NCBI GenBank assembly: GCA_025526935.1
Contig: JAHLKD010000027.1
Location: 124,001 to 188,000, forward strand
DNA from: Cladochytrium replicatum
Taxonomy: Eukaryota > Chytridiomycota > Chytridiomycetes > Cladochytriales > Cladochytriaceae
Reading direction: 5' to 3'
DNA length: 64,000 bases
Shown here: positions 1-12,684 of the stretch, one piece after another
How positions within the stretch are numbered: position 1 is the first letter of the stretch
How the letters are laid out: each line of letters starts with the position of its first letter
Translations under genes and position numbers: made by a program
Notes under the pieces: model-generated
The model's database searches: none
What the model saw: only the letters and a program-made list of their open reading frames with translations
What the model was told of the DNA's origin: nothing

Positions 1-245
1 TGCTGGATTCACTCCCAGCTTTGCCCGCGAAACAGTCTGAGTCCTTCAATGTCAACAATTTAGTTCAATTTTCTGTTGTTTAGCGAATGCTTCTTGCTTC
101 AAATATAAACGCCGTGCTATTCTCAGTTTCGCTGCATGGAATGGAATAAGCCTGATTGATGTGCTGATTACTCGAGTCGCATCTTTCCATTACTTCTGTG
201 ATCTCTTATCCGTGGCGCTGTTGCCTCTACGTCGGTGACTTTGAA

Positions 246-3052
246 ATGTTCCGCACGGCGACAGGTGGGGCATCGGCTGTGTGCATTCGGGGAAGCATGC
301 TGCAGATCGCTAGATACCGACTGAATACCACTGCTCAGGGCTCCATCTGCCGCTCACCTATCCTCTCAAGAACGTACCTGACATCACCATTTAACAAATT
401 CCATGATCTCTCGCGAACTCGTTCATTATTCCGGCCATCATCGCCATGGCAGCCGTCCCAGTACAGGCATGCTTTCACAGACTCGCAGGAAGAGAAGCAT
501 GCGCCAAAGCCTAACTTTTGGTATGAAATCACTCGAATCGCTAGACTCGCAAAACCGGAAGCGAAAACACTCGGATTAGCCATCACCTTGCTCTTTATTT
601 CGAGCGCCGTCACTCTTTCCGTTCCATTCGCCATGGGCGTGCTCATCGATGTGGCCATGGTGACACATTCGACGGAAGGAGATTCCGCATCAGGAAATGC
701 GCCATCGACGGAACCCGCAGCGTCATCCAATCCTCCCAATGATGCATCGAAACCGGCCTCGCCAGCTCCATCCTCGACAATGACATCGCTCACCACCTTC
801 CTCAACACCCGTCGCGACTCGTCAAGCCCGGCCTCTCCCGCCTCCGCAGCCCTCCGCAGCCTCTCCACAGCCCAGCTCTTCGGCGGCCTCGCCTGCATCT
901 TCCTCATCGGCGCCGGCGCAAACATGGGCCGCGTCGTCCTCCTCCGTCTCGCCGGCGAACGCATCGTCGCCCGCCTCCGAAGCCGTCTCTTCGGCTCCGT
1001 CGTTCGGCAAGACATTGGCTTCTTTGACAAGAAGGAAAACAGGACGGGCGACCTCGTGAGTCGGCTGTCGATGGACACCAACATTATCGGGAAAACGATC
1101 ACGCAGAACGTGAGCGATGGGTTGAGGAGCACGGTGCAGGCGTCGATCGGGTTTGCGATGATGGTGTATGTGAATGCGAAGCTGGCGGGGACTATGGTGT
1201 TTATTGTGCCTCCGGTCGCGATCGCGGCGATTGTGTATGGACGTATTGTGAGGGATCTGGCGAGGAAGACGCAGGATGCGGTGGGAGAGGCGACCAAGGT
1301 TGCCGAGGAGAAGTTGGGGAATGTCAGGACTGTTCGGGCGTTTTCACAGGAAGAGGCGGAAACCAAAAGGTAGCTGTTACTCGAAGAGGGTTCACTCTGT
1401 GTGAGTTGACCACGTACATTGATTCACGTACATTGATTCAGATATACGGAACGAGTTCAGGCGATCTATGATCTTGCTCGGAAAGAGGCGTTTGCAAGCG
1501 GATGGTTCTTTGGAGGTGTACGTTCCACACTGTTGACTGACAGAGCAATCTCAGATCTCACATTCTCGGTTTTTGGGTAGCTGGGTGCCTCTGGGAACTT
1601 CTTGATGCTTGCGATCCTGTACTATGGTGGATTCATGGTCTCATCTGGCCAGATCACCGTCGGCGAACTCGCGAGTTTCTTCCTGTACACAGGATACGCC
1701 GGGTCCTCACTCTTCGGTAAGTATGATACTTTCACTCTAAAGCCCTAAAGCCCGTCCAATTTTTTACCTCTTGATTTTTGCTTCTCAGGACTCTCCAACT
1801 TCTATTCTGATCTCATGAAGGGTGTCGGAGCCAGCACCCGTGTCTTTGATCTCCTCGAGCAGCGACCCAAAATCGAGCGACCTCCCGCGTCACTTTTCCT
1901 CCCCTCGCCAACATCGAAAGCGATGGTTGCACCCGAACCAGAGTTGATTCCCGTGAAACTCGAGAAGGTGCAGGGACGGATTACTTTCGAGAACGTTACG
2001 TTTTCGTATCCTACGCGGCCAGACGCGCATGTGTTCAAGGACCTCACGTTCGATGTGGAGCCCGGGACACATGTGGCTATCGTCGGTGAGTGTTTCCGCG
2101 GTTCTGCAGCGTTTGTTGATGTTTTAGTTGACTGCTTATTTTGAATTTGAAGGACGATCTGGTAGCGGGAAGAGTTCGATCGCATCACTGATTTTAAGAT
2201 TCTACGACCCTGCTTCGGGCATCATCAAGATTGACGGTGTTGATATTAAACAGCTTGACAACGAGTGGCTCAGAGACGAGGTGCTTGGTGTGGTCCCCCA
2301 AGAGGTAAAAAAAGCAATTTTTCCCAAACACGGGCGAGTCCAGATCCTAATTTATGATTTTGCTTCAAAAAAACAGCCTGTCATTTTTGCCGGCTCCGTA
2401 GCGGACAATATTGCGTACGCTCGGCCCGAATCGACTCGTGAGCAAGTTGAAACCGTTGCAGTCCAGGCGAACGCGTCGCAGTTCATTGACTCCTTCCCGA
2501 AATCATACGACACCTTCGTTGGTGAGAAAGGAGCAGCGATTTCGGGAGGGCAGAAACAGCGTAAGCAACAGAAGAAAGGAAAGTCGTTTTGCATTCTGGG
2601 CAAATGATGACGGGCGGTTTTTGAAAAGGGCTTGCGATCGCTCGTGCATTGCTGAAGAACCCCAAGATCTTTATCTTGGATGAAGCGACGTCCTCGCTCG
2701 ACCAAAGCGCTGAAGGGCTCGTGCAAGAGGCTATCGACAGGCTTGTCGAGGGACGCACGGTGATCGCAATCGGTATGCATTAACTGGCTGTACCTTCCAA
2801 GAGTTCTCTAATCGCTTGTGAAACCCAGCACACCGTGACTCGACGATCAGGAAGGCTGATCGCGTTCTGATGGTCGAAGCTGGTCTTGGTGTGGTCGAGT
2901 CTGGATCATACTGGCAACTCATGGGGAAGAAGGGCAAATTTTGGGAGATGATGAAGCAGAAGGAAGCTGACGAGGAGAAGGCGAATGCGGCCAAAGGGGA
3001 TCAGAAGGGCCTAGACCTAGATGAGGACGGCGGAGACAAAAAGAGCGAATGA
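246..3052 (+). CDS. MDL1: Mitochondrial ABC half-transporter, MDL1/ABCB10 type
   Basis: Eight exons fit one frame (246-1369, 1442-1517, 1581-1716, 1789-2085, 2153-2304, 2377-2560, 2629-2772, 2829-3052), giving 778 residues. The N-terminus is rich in Arg/Ser and lacks acids, as a mitochondrial presequence would be; ATG 246 is the first in-frame ATG and ATG 297 is an alternative start. A transmembrane domain is followed by one nucleotide-binding domain: Walker A GRSGSGKS near residue 545 (split by an intron), Q-loop VPQEP, signature SGGQKQ near 650, Walker B IFILDEA and an H-loop reading AHRDSTI. One membrane domain plus one NBD means a half-transporter that dimerises. The family sits in the inner mitochondrial membrane and exports peptides (yeast Mdl1) or related substrates. 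About 70 residues rich in Ser/Pro/Ala lie between the first two membrane segments, longer than usual. The tail is charged (KKSE). ATM1 is less likely, but MDL1 versus MDL2 cannot be settled by eye. Confidence 0.9.
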
Positions 3053-3148
3053 TTATCTTTTGGGACGCCATGTCATTTCGGAACTGTTACTATAATTTCG
3101 AGAAAGAAATGCTAATTCTGGAGGCAGACTTTTGGGGTTATACAGTCC

Positions 3149-6100
3149 TCACAAATACAAACTGGCCGCGAAAACAATGTCCCTCTTGATCATCACGATG
3201 CCTGTAAAAGGAAAATGATGAGTGCATTGCATGTGCTATCAAACACAGTCTCCTGTACCTTCAGCAAATTTATTCTCCAAAGTCTCATTACCTATTGCTC
3301 GTGCGGCAGAACAGAGCTGTCTAAGCAGTTCCTCGAGTGTACGAATGGATCTAATGATGCTGCCCTCGAACACCGTTGTCATCTTCATGATCTGGCTAAA
3401 CTTTGCCCCTTGGCACCAAGCATACACAACCTCCATGAGCTCCGGTCGGAACGACTGGACATACTCCTCTTCGTCCACGGGCAACTTTGACTCCTGCGAA
3501 ACCTTTGCGATCCTGCGCGCGGATTCCTGCATCCGTCGAAGTGGACCCGCGAGTTCGTCTCTCACGCGCGAGGAATCCGCTTCATTCGCCTTTTTAAAAA
3601 TAATGTATTGTCACCAAGAATACGGAAAGAAACACATGTATTTCGACAATACCTTCTCGCCGAAACAGAAGCAGCTCAGAAGCGCGACAGTTTGTTCGAC
3701 GGTAAGATCGTTGAAGACGCCGTTGAAGATCATCTCGGTCAGCAATAGCTCGTCTCCAGCAGAAATCTCGCACGCGACTCGTCCTTTGACCTCGATGATG
3801 TCGGCTTCGGATGTGTAGCCCAGACGTCGCAGCACACGTTTCCGGCATTTAAGCTCGTCAAGCTGCATCACGCTCTGCGCTGCCGCAATGCCCTTTTTCG
3901 CTTCCTTGATTTTGGAAACGAGGGACTGCTTTGTGCTGTAGAGTTCGTAAAGTTGCGGAAGATCGCTTCGCTCGTGGAGTGGCGAGCTAACAAGTTGGCG
4001 TTCGAGAACTTCCACTTTCTGCGTGAAAGATTAGCAAATTGATTAAAGGGTGAAGGTAAGCACAACCTTGAGCAGCTTGATAAACGCCTCATCCGAAATC
4101 TTCAAGTCGGTGATCGGATCAAGCATAGGCAACCCATCCGGGAACCGTCGCATCACTTCCCTTAGGTTGTTCAGCATCCGCATTCTCCCCTCGGCTGTTT
4201 TGATTGGCCCAAGGTACAAGCACACTGATGAGAGCCCATCCATCACATTGAGCGCACATGGCACGACCACCATCTCGCCCTTTGACCCGTCTTTGGGACA
4301 CGGCCGTGGAGACTTGCTGTAAGTCTCGGTACCATCTGCGCAGTGGAGGAGAACGTCTACGACATATCGCGGTGCGAGCTCTTCAGCAGAGTTTGATGCG
4401 TTTGCGCGTGGCGGGGCTATTTTTTGGTAATTGACGATGATACCCCAGCCAAAGTCGAGCTCTGGTTGAGACAACTTGGCGGTTTCATCGCCAGCGTTGG
4501 CCTTTGCACTCGTGTCAGGCATTCGGACTCGAACCAGTCGCCCGGCTTTCAAGAACTCGAGGCAGTACAGTGGATGGTTCAACACGTCACGCACATCTTG
4601 ACGATATTGTTCGAGTTGTTCTCGAATCTCGTAGTACTCTTTAACAAGAGGCTCGTCAGGAATTTGAAGCGCGTCCTTCCTTTGCTCGTAGATTCTCAGA
4701 TCTGTGCAATAAAAAGTCAGAATACTTCGGCATTAGTACGTTCTCGACCTTACCTTCCTGGATCTCAGGGAGTTTGGCGCAGCTCTGGAACTGGTAGAAA
4801 CACCGTTCAAGCATGTACTCAGGACTCACACCCTCCACACGCATCAAGTTGAGAATCATCTGATACGTCAAATGGAACGCAGAGTTCAATCGATCCGCTT
4901 GACCTTTCAACATCCCTTTCGCAATCTCCGGCTCCATCTTCTCGTCAATCATCAATATCACAATTCCACGATCATCAAGTCCACGACGTCCCGCACGTCC
5001 ACTCATCTGGATGTATTCACCTCCGCTCACCCATCGCCTCTCCTTTCCATCCCATTTCCGCACGGACGTGAATAGCACGGTCTTGGCGGGCATGTTGAGA
5101 CCGATGGAGAAGGTCTCCGTTGCGAAGAGTACCTTCAAGAGGTTCTCCTGGAAAAGAATTTCGATCACCTCTTTCAAGATCGGGAGAAGTCCCGAGTGAT
5201 GGATTCCGATGCCTCGCTTTAACAGTGGGAGGATGTGCTCGATCTGCGGGAGCTGACGATCATCTTCGTTCAAAGCGTGGATGGCATTGGTGTACACCTT
5301 TTCGATCATCTCCTTCTCCTCCTCACTGTTAAAGTCGAGCTTTGAGAGCTGCAATGCGTTCACTTCACATTCTCGTTTTGAGAAGGAGAAGATGATGACG
5401 GGGTGGTAGTTTTTGATCATGATCATTTTGATCAATCGGAACAAATCCGTTTTCTCTGTTACTGATTAGAACATAAAGCATTAAACCAAAACTGTGTCGT
5501 TATACCTTTTGACTTTTCTTTTCTACCACGCCCGCCTTTCCTGTCTCTCGAATCATCATTTGCTAGATTTGCAATCGCACGCTGGAAATTATCCTCTCGG
5601 AAGTTGCTCTTTTCATCTACTGCCAAGTGGATACCATCTCCTCCAGCAGGGAATAGGTAGTGTTGCAGTGGGGTTGGACGGTAATCGGTGTACACAACGT
5701 GGCAAGGCTGCGAATGAATTTTGCAAATCCACTCGGCGAACTGCATAGCATTAGGAATGGTGGCGGACAAGAACACGTAGTGCACTTTGTCGGGAAGGAG
5801 AATGATTGTTTCCTCCCATACAACACCTCGAGCTGGCAGCGAAAGGTTAGAAAATAGATTACTCGAAGAATTGATGCGCTCACTCTTATCTCTCATGTAG
5901 TGGATTTCATCGAAAATTACCCATGCAACTTCCCTCATCACTTCGCTTCCTCGATAAAGCATACTTCGTAAGATTTCCGTTGTCATGACAAGACATGTTG
6001 CGCTCGGGTTAATTGTAACATCCCCGGTCATAAGCCCAACATCACCAAACTCCTGCAGGAGCTCACGATACTTTTGATTTGAAAGAGCCTGTAGGAAACT

Positions 6101-6921
6101 CGTAGATCAAGACTCGAACCAGAGAGTCTGAAAAGCTTTATCATATACCTTGATCGGACTAGTATAGATCACACGCTGCTTCTCGCGAAGCGATTGGGCA
6201 ATAGCGTACTCTGCAACAACTGTTTTGCCAGCGGAGGTGTGTGCTGACACAAGCACAGATTCAAGCCTCTCGATACAAGAGATTGACACCCGCTGGAAAG
6301 GATCCAATGCGAACGGATATGTTCGAGCGGGATTCTCTGGTGGGACGTGTTGCGAAATTGGAACGTAAGGGTATCCAGGAGGTAAGGCAACCTGATGGCG
6401 AACCTTGTAATCAAGTGAGACTATTTTAGAGGTGTTGAATGAGAAGATCAAATACAGATGCTAACCTTGTGGCTCAAAACTATGTTTTCGTTCTGTTTTT
6501 GGACTGTTGCAGACGAAGGTGGAGCTGTTGACGAATCAGCATTTGAGGCGTGTTCTAGAGGAGAAGTTTGCTGTCCAGCACCAGTAGCTGCAGCTGGCTG
6601 AGGTGGGCGTTTCGCAAGAGCATCTGCAATACTCTCTCCTCGCATCGAGTACTCTTTCTCCACCTCCTCACCGAAATCATCCGCAACAATTGGCATTGAG
6701 AAACTTGTCTTTTCTTCATCCGCAAGCTTTGGTTTCTTCGCCAAATGCTCCTCCTTGTCGGTTGACCTCTCCATGCCATTTGCAATCCCATTTTTGGCAC
6801 TTTCCAGCTGCTGCTTCCTCTTCTTCCTCGCCGCGGCCTCGATCGCTGCAGCAGCCAGCGCTTCCTGCCCATTCACGCTCTCGTCCTCGTTGAATAGATC
6901 GAAAGCGCTGTCGTCAAACAT
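3149..6921 (-). CDS. MTR4: Exosome-associated Ski2-like RNA helicase MTR4
   Basis: Nine exons read in frame on the minus strand (6921-6466, 6403-6149, 6088-5884, 5832-5506, 5455-4754, 4701-4067, 4018-3653, 3589-3259, 3201-3149), giving 1109 residues, close to yeast Mtr4. An acidic/Lys-rich N-terminus leads to the family block [14 protein letters not shown]. Motif I is AHTSAGKT and motif II is DEIH, in the family slot of DEVH. Motif III is SATIP, and the C-terminal RecA domain contains [10 protein letters not shown]. The arch/KOW insertion is present (GWGIIVNYQ onward). The last exon, only 53 nt, ends in [12 protein letters not shown], the conserved MTR4 terminus. Known role: 3'-5' helicase of TRAMP and of the nuclear exosome, unwinding RNA for decay and 5.8S/snoRNA processing. 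The arch and the ending favour MTR4 over SKI2. Its 3' end faces MDL1, 96 bp away. Confidence 0.95.
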
Positions 6922-6959
6922 ATTTTTTCCTTAAAAAACCTGCCAAAAATTCCATAAGC

Positions 6960-8640
6960 CACAGACGCTGGAATATTGACGTGCTGGAGGTACAGCGGAG
7001 AATCTTTGGGTTGGTGGACACGGCGACGCTGATCGCGACAGTCGCTAAAGTAAACAGGAATGGGGTCTGTGCTTGTGGGAAAGGGATCTTATTGTTGGCA
7101 TTCGATTTATTGCATCGTCAAGGCTCGATTGCCCATTCTATGCAGCTTTACACAAATGCAACTTTGAACTTTCCAACAACGCCGTTTTCCAGAACATTGC
7201 TTGATCTCGGATTAAACTTTTCATCGGGGGGAGTTCACGTTCTTGATTTGTCCTCAGTTCCCAAAACTCTCCATCCCTCTGAATGATCTGATGCAATAGA
7301 CAAAACTTTGGCAGATAATTCAAATCGCACAACAGGCTCCTCAGAAATGACTCGCTCAGCGGCTCGACACCATTTCTACAATTTGCATACTCTGAGCTTC
7401 AATATCAATCCTGAGACAGTTCCTCGCTCGTCGTTGCTTTCAATCTCAAGAAACGTAACTGCGCTGTCAAAGCTTCAATTGGGCGTCGAAGAATCTTGGA
7501 ACTTCACAGCCAACCTTTTTTCGCTCTATATTTGCTCGAATACTCTTCCAGCTCATTGTACCAGGTGCATTTTTGGTATGGCTGCCAAGTGAACTTATCA
7601 TTTAGTGTAGATGCACATACAGAAGCTCGAGTGATTCGAACGATTCGACGTCATCGCTCCTTTCTTCCCTTCTATCGCTTGAGCTGATTACTCCAAACTT
7701 CTCAGAAATGCTGCTCAAACATCTGCCCCGTTTCACAGATAGTTTGATTGTTGAAGATAGAGGATACCGATTATGTCGACCCAATAGTGAAGCTATTAGT
7801 TGTTTCAGCGGTGGATAGATCGCTTACGTTGGCAATCGAACTATCAGCTCACTCTCGCCAATCTGCCTTCTCCTCCGACGATAACGAAACTTACTTCGAT
7901 TGACCCAATCATCTCCAGTCCCACCGCATCCCATTTAGGATTTCTGTAGAGCTCCCTTTCACTCCGGGCACCAAATCATAGCTCCTTTCGCAACCATTGC
8001 CGCCTCTTCGACACCTAAACCTAACATCAGCCAACTCCAAAATTACAACTGAGCTTTTATCCTCACTGCCCAAATCTCTAAGATCTTTGGCGTTGCAAAA
8101 CTCAGCAACTTTCCTCTCAGTCCAAAAATTCCAACTTTTGCGAATCTCTTCCCCACCTATCCAGACCATTCCACCCTGTGCGTATTTACACACGACACTC
8201 CACAATGCCCCTACAGAACTTCTTGCTTCTCTTCTCCTACCGAAATCCATCACTCTCTTTCCCAATCTTCACACACTCACCATATTTGCTGACTGATTTT
8301 CCTAACCGTTTTCGGTCGCACATTCTCTCCCTCTCCAGTGTGTGCATTCTCGGAAAAAGCACAAAATGGCACGATGAGTACATAGACGGCCGTTTTGATA
8401 ATGCACCGGGACTTTCGAGACTCTGGACATGCAAAAACACGATGAGAGGGGATGTTAGGAGCTGAGGAAGATGCAAAGAAGCGGATGCGTGACGGAAGAT
8501 TGGTGGAATTTGAGTGTCTTTGCATGGATGCCCTGGATATTTATGAGAGTTTTCAGAAAGAGATTAAGACGTTTTCAGGTGGAAAGATTGAGGACGTTGA
8601 GTTCGCAAAGTTTTGTATGGCTCCAGCGGACTGGTGAGAC
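6960..8640 (+). pseudogene. Decayed F-box / leucine-rich repeat gene
   Basis: The region begins with an F-box-like stretch near 6975 (VLEVQRRIFGLVDTATLI, then VAKVNRN). Leucine-rich segments in changing frames follow, including LRHLNLTS and SLPKSLRSLAL near 8000-8100 and a final piece at 8452-8637. No single frame or plausible set of introns joins them; stops and frame changes occur at about 7290, 7590, 7690 and 8300. F-box/LRR proteins are substrate receptors of SCF ubiquitin ligases. It lies head-to-head with MTR4, whose start codon is about 40-60 bp away, so the MTR4 promoter must overlap its 5' end. It could be a very divergent gene with many introns, but decay is more likely. Confidence 0.5.
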
Positions 8641-9507
8641 CAGGAAGTGCGGATTTTTTCATTTTTGTTTTTCATGTTTTGTTTGTCTGAGCAGAGCAAA
8701 CAGTCTTTGTGGTAATCTCTGGTTGTTGCGTCCTGCATCAATCTGGGCTTATTTTTGCAATGTTTATCGTGCCGCTTGGTCGCTGTTCGCAATATTATTT
8801 TCATGTGATAATATATATTTTCCAAAAATAGTGTTTACATTGTGTTTAAAACAGGGAGATTAGGGAAAGAAAGTCAAACAATTATTATAAGAGACTTGCT
8901 TTTTTGGTGACTTGCACAGCGATCGGATCGGACGAACCACTCATATATGCCATCACCTGCGCGCCGAACAGTTCGAATGTGTCTTCTTCCTCTGTTCCTT
9001 CTTGTTGATCTAGATACTCAAGATACACCACGCAACATACTCCTCTACATCCAACTCCTACCTAACAATCTTGACCTAAAATTTGTAGAGGCAAGCCAGG
9101 GGTGATGCTAGATTGAACATTTATAAGTCTTAAATAAGCATTTTCCTGTAAAAATATCCTGGGTCGTGGTTTGGTACTACTTTTAGGATTGTTGAACCCT
9201 CCTAATCATGTTGGATGATCAATGTCTCGGAGAGAAAGTGATTGGCACTTGGCTATTTCCGGTGATACTAAATCCGAAAAAAAGAAGAAGTATAAAGGCA
9301 GTCGACTAACGCAATAGCAAAAGGACGACTTAGATCTTCTGTGCTTGTTCAATTGCATGAGAGCATCAAGGTGTGTATTTCTAAAATGCTTTAGAACCTT
9401 TGCTTCTCTGATCATCTTGCGATCAGACGGATTCAATAACGCCTGAACACATCATCATTGATCGACTCTCTTGTTGAGTAAACTGTCAAACCTGATCCAC
9501 TTACCAG
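8641..9507. other. Gene-poor stretch with a 5' fragment of the downstream membrane gene
   Basis: AT-rich sequence with no supportable gene. About 36 bases at 8960-8996 closely match 9546-9582, the start of the next gene's coding region (shared core GAACAGTTCGA then TCTTCTTCCTCT). This looks like a truncated duplicate of that gene's 5' end. Otherwise nothing is recognised. Confidence 0.5.
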
Positions 9508-10384
9508 ATGGCAGCCCCCACATTGATAACCCCCAGGCAGCATCTGCGGGCAGAACAGTTCGAGTGGGTCTTCTTCCTCTACATCTTTATGGTAATCTAC
9601 ACCAGGGCATTCAAGCTAACTCGTCTCGTATTGCTGGCACATCTCAGCTGGGTCGGACTTTTCATGTTCTTCGGATTCTTAGCGCTGAATGCCATCTTCC
9701 CAATGTCACCCGAATCGGTTCTGGGGCTTGGAATCATCGGAAATTCAGGAACGTTTCTTGGGATCATCTTGCCGTTCTATCTGCAATCGGTCCAGCTCGA
9801 AACCGGCATATCAACTGCCAGCGCGATATGGAGGAAGTCGGTCAGGATCCTTGGCTGGCTCGGCGTCGCAACTTGCTTTGGAGAGAGCATGTCATGCTTG
9901 CTGCGACCCATCCTGACGTACGTGGGGAGGATTGACGAGGCGAACAGTGCGGACATGTCGTGCAGTGCTCTCGGTGTTGTGGAGTACGCTCTCCGGGCAC
10001 TCATGTGCATAATAGGGATTGGAATGGTCGGTTCAACCTACAAGTTCAATCGCTCGTGCTGTTCAGTGGCGTATCGGCTCGATGGCGATCGTGCAAGTGC
10101 TTCTCGCTGTGTCAAACTTTGTCGTATTCTTCTCACCATTCCAAGACGCCATATCGCCCTACCTCACGTGGGGTAACCCGCCCTGGATCATCTCTGTATT
10201 TTTGACCACGTTTGTGATCTGCACCGATCTCAAAGAGGATGCATCAAGGATTGAGTCGCTCAGTGGGAAAGAGTCATCCGCGGCAGTGACACGTAGCCAA
10301 CAGGCTTCAGTTTCGTACACGAAAGATGAAGGAAGAAAGAAGACCTCAATTAATGCGAGCGTAACTCAGGCGTATGCTGTTTGA
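9508..10384 (+). CDS. Multi-pass membrane protein of unknown function, one frame break
   Basis: ATG 9508 opens a hydrophobic protein (FEWVFFLYIFMVIY, LFMFFGFLALNAIF, LGIILPFYL, LRALMCIIGIGMVG). The frame shifts by +1 at about 10040-10075. It then resumes in the next frame with two more membrane segments (IVQVLLAVSNFVVFF and WIISVFLTTFVIC) and a polar tail ending at 10384. The two parts together would be about 290 residues with roughly seven membrane segments. No intron is possible at the break, so it is a one-base insertion or sequencing error, or a young pseudogene. Coding-like hydrophobic periodicity on both sides argues that both halves were once one protein. No family is recognised; the seven-segment layout recalls receptors, but no diagnostic motif is visible. 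Confidence 0.55.
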
Positions 10385-10675
10385 GCGAATTCTGGATACA
10401 ATAACAACAATTGATAGAGAGCAGCCAGGAAACCAAATTTCCCGTGTTGCAGGTGCAACTTTGCACCTTAACCACATCCTCCGACTGAGCGAACGACAAT
10501 TGAGGTCAGACAACTGAATTTGTGACCATTTTTTCAATTTAAAAGAACTATAACAAGCTTCAGAATGCAAACTAGATTGCAAATCACTTTGAGTTAGCGT
10601 GTACACAAAGTCAGGTTCAGTCCACAAAACGTGGAGTACAGAGAGACAGCTGCAGTAGATGTTATAATTTAAGCG

Positions 10676-11520
10676 TTAAGTCACTACATATAATAACTTG
10701 AGGCTCTCAGACCATGGAATGTGCATGACCCGCACAAAAGGCCGAAGCAAGTAGATAAAAATCGAGTATCCAGAAGAGGAATAAAAGAAACCGAAGATAA
10801 CAGCCTTCCCTGCGGGCAGAAAGCGCTCGCGGAGGTTTACGGGAATGAGGCTGGTGATGACGAAGCCGACGCAGAGGAGGAAGCGGACCCAGATCAGGCT
10901 GATGTCGTAGATTCCTATTGGGGGTTCAGGGTAAGTGTGCTGAGTTGGGAGAAGTTATGGATACTAGCGGAGGATGGCGTCATCAAGCAGAGCGGTATCT
11001 GAGCCGGCAAGGCGCGCCGTTTCTTGGGCCAGGATGGCGTTGAAGGTAAGTCCCCCAGCGACTCAGGCGAGAGACCAAGCAGCTGGAAAACAAGCCGCAA
11101 GTGAGAAACCGTATATGAGTGTAGTGATGGATCATACTCAGGATGACACCATGAGTGGCACCGATGTTCTTGGAGCTAAACTGGTCGGCAAGGAATGCGG
11201 GGATGATACCGAAACCAGCACCCGTGCACCATTGCAATGATGAAGCTAATTGCAAAAGAGTCAGTAAAGTCAAATTCTTCGTTGAATCTTCATGTACGCC
11301 ACCGTCGAGAAACCGGGGAGAGATCGAGTGTGAATCGTAACGGGCATAATTCCAAGGCAAATAGCCTGACAACAAGGGTAAGAATGAAAATGGGCTTACG
11401 GCCAATAAATACCGACAAACCAGGAAGGATCAAGCGTCCTAAGAGGTTCATTACACCAAAAGCGGAGATGCAAGTTGCAGCCATGTCGGCAGATTGCTTT
11501 AGCTGGTTGGCATAGGTCTA
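10676..11520 (-). pseudogene. Decayed MFS transporter (oxalate/formate antiporter-like)
   Basis: On the minus strand a chain of fragments resembles the second half of an MFS permease. These are MAATCISAFGVMNLLGRL near 11480, the helix GFGIIPAFLADQFSSKNIGA near 11190, SIHNFSQLSTL near 10950, and after a one-base frame change PEPPIGIYDISLIW then LLCVGFVITSLIPV and a Tyr-rich tail ending at 10676. The GFG-PAF-AD-F--KN-GA pattern is typical of the OFA/monocarboxylate branch. Frames change at about 11400, 11250, 11060 and 10945, and no N-terminal half is found upstream. Inference: a 5'-truncated, frameshifted relic. Confidence 0.6.
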
Positions 11521-12684
11521 ATGGATCTTCAGCGAGTGAATGGGATCACACCAGGGATCAACCATTTTTCACGGTCAAGTTGGTCTTCGGTTCGATTGTA
11601 CTTTGTTGAGGAAATGTGCACAATGACGGCTGCTTTGCTCAATCCGTTAAGCTAGGCTGTTACGAGCGGTTGGAGGTTTGTAAGTTTCTCGAACATCTAA
11701 AGCCCACGTCTCCTCCACAATCCATATTAAGGCACTTGAAAGGACGGCTAATGCATACTACAGACGATGGAGAGATGAAGGGATCCTTTTAAGCCTGTTG
11801 TACGACATTATAATTTTATTAGCCGTGCACTTTCCGGCACGTGTAGTTTTACAGTTACATGAAATACGGTGGTTGGTCTGATCACGATTTTCGATGCGTA
11901 CCAGAATTTGATCGCCCCAGACAGTTGGGACGCTCGAGCATAAGTGAATACAAAGCTATTAAGTCTCTTCTAGAAATCCAGCCAGCCGCGATTGGCATGT
12001 TTCTAAGTAATCGTTTGGTCTGGTGTGGTGTGATATTGATATTGTTCGGTTGCTTGGAGTTGGTACGTGGATCGTCATTTTGCCCGAATCGTATATCCGA
12101 TGCAACCTTGGTTTGGGTTGGGTTGTGGGTTGTTTGGGAACCAAACCTTGGCATCGGGAAAGCTGCCACACTCCATTCGTGGTGTCATTTAGAATCAGAA
12201 CTGAACATATAATTAGAAAATACAAATACGTAAAGAATGCTCCGCACATGCTGCCATCTACCTTTCGATCCGGATTGCTTGCTGGAGAGTGACGTTGCAG
12301 CTCCGCTTTGCAACGGCAAATCGAAACCCCGGAGTAGAATGAGAAGGTTTAGGTATGGGCACAAGGTGCAGGGGTGTTCCAGAGATTAATGACGACACGA
12401 GGTCACAGCAGTGAATCACAACTCTGAACTGAATGCTCTCCAGTCCCGCTAGTCTGAATATTGTAAAACATTTCGACTATTAAACATTAACCAAGTATCA
12501 TGAATTGTTAAGTATCATTGAATCGAGTAAGCCACAGGCGTAGCTCGTTTTCTTGCTGGTGTATCTCCATAGCCTCACAGTAAGACCTTTATTTCTTCGA
12601 CCCACAGGTATTGGAGCAGCAGTGGTCATTGACACTTGTTTAACTCTGTGCTGACTGTGTCATCTAACTAACAGACTCTGAACC
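11521..12684. other. Intergenic; no gene recognised
   Basis: This stretch contains only short overlapping open frames (for example 11859-12212 plus, 11959-12249 minus) without recognisable domains or consistent splicing. It includes the presumed promoter of the eL21 gene immediately downstream. Confidence 0.5.

Noticed and set aside
335-1366. 343-residue open frame on the minus strand
   Set aside because: Lies fully antisense to the first MDL1 exon and has the repetitive composition of a reverse-strand shadow of a GC-rich coding exon.
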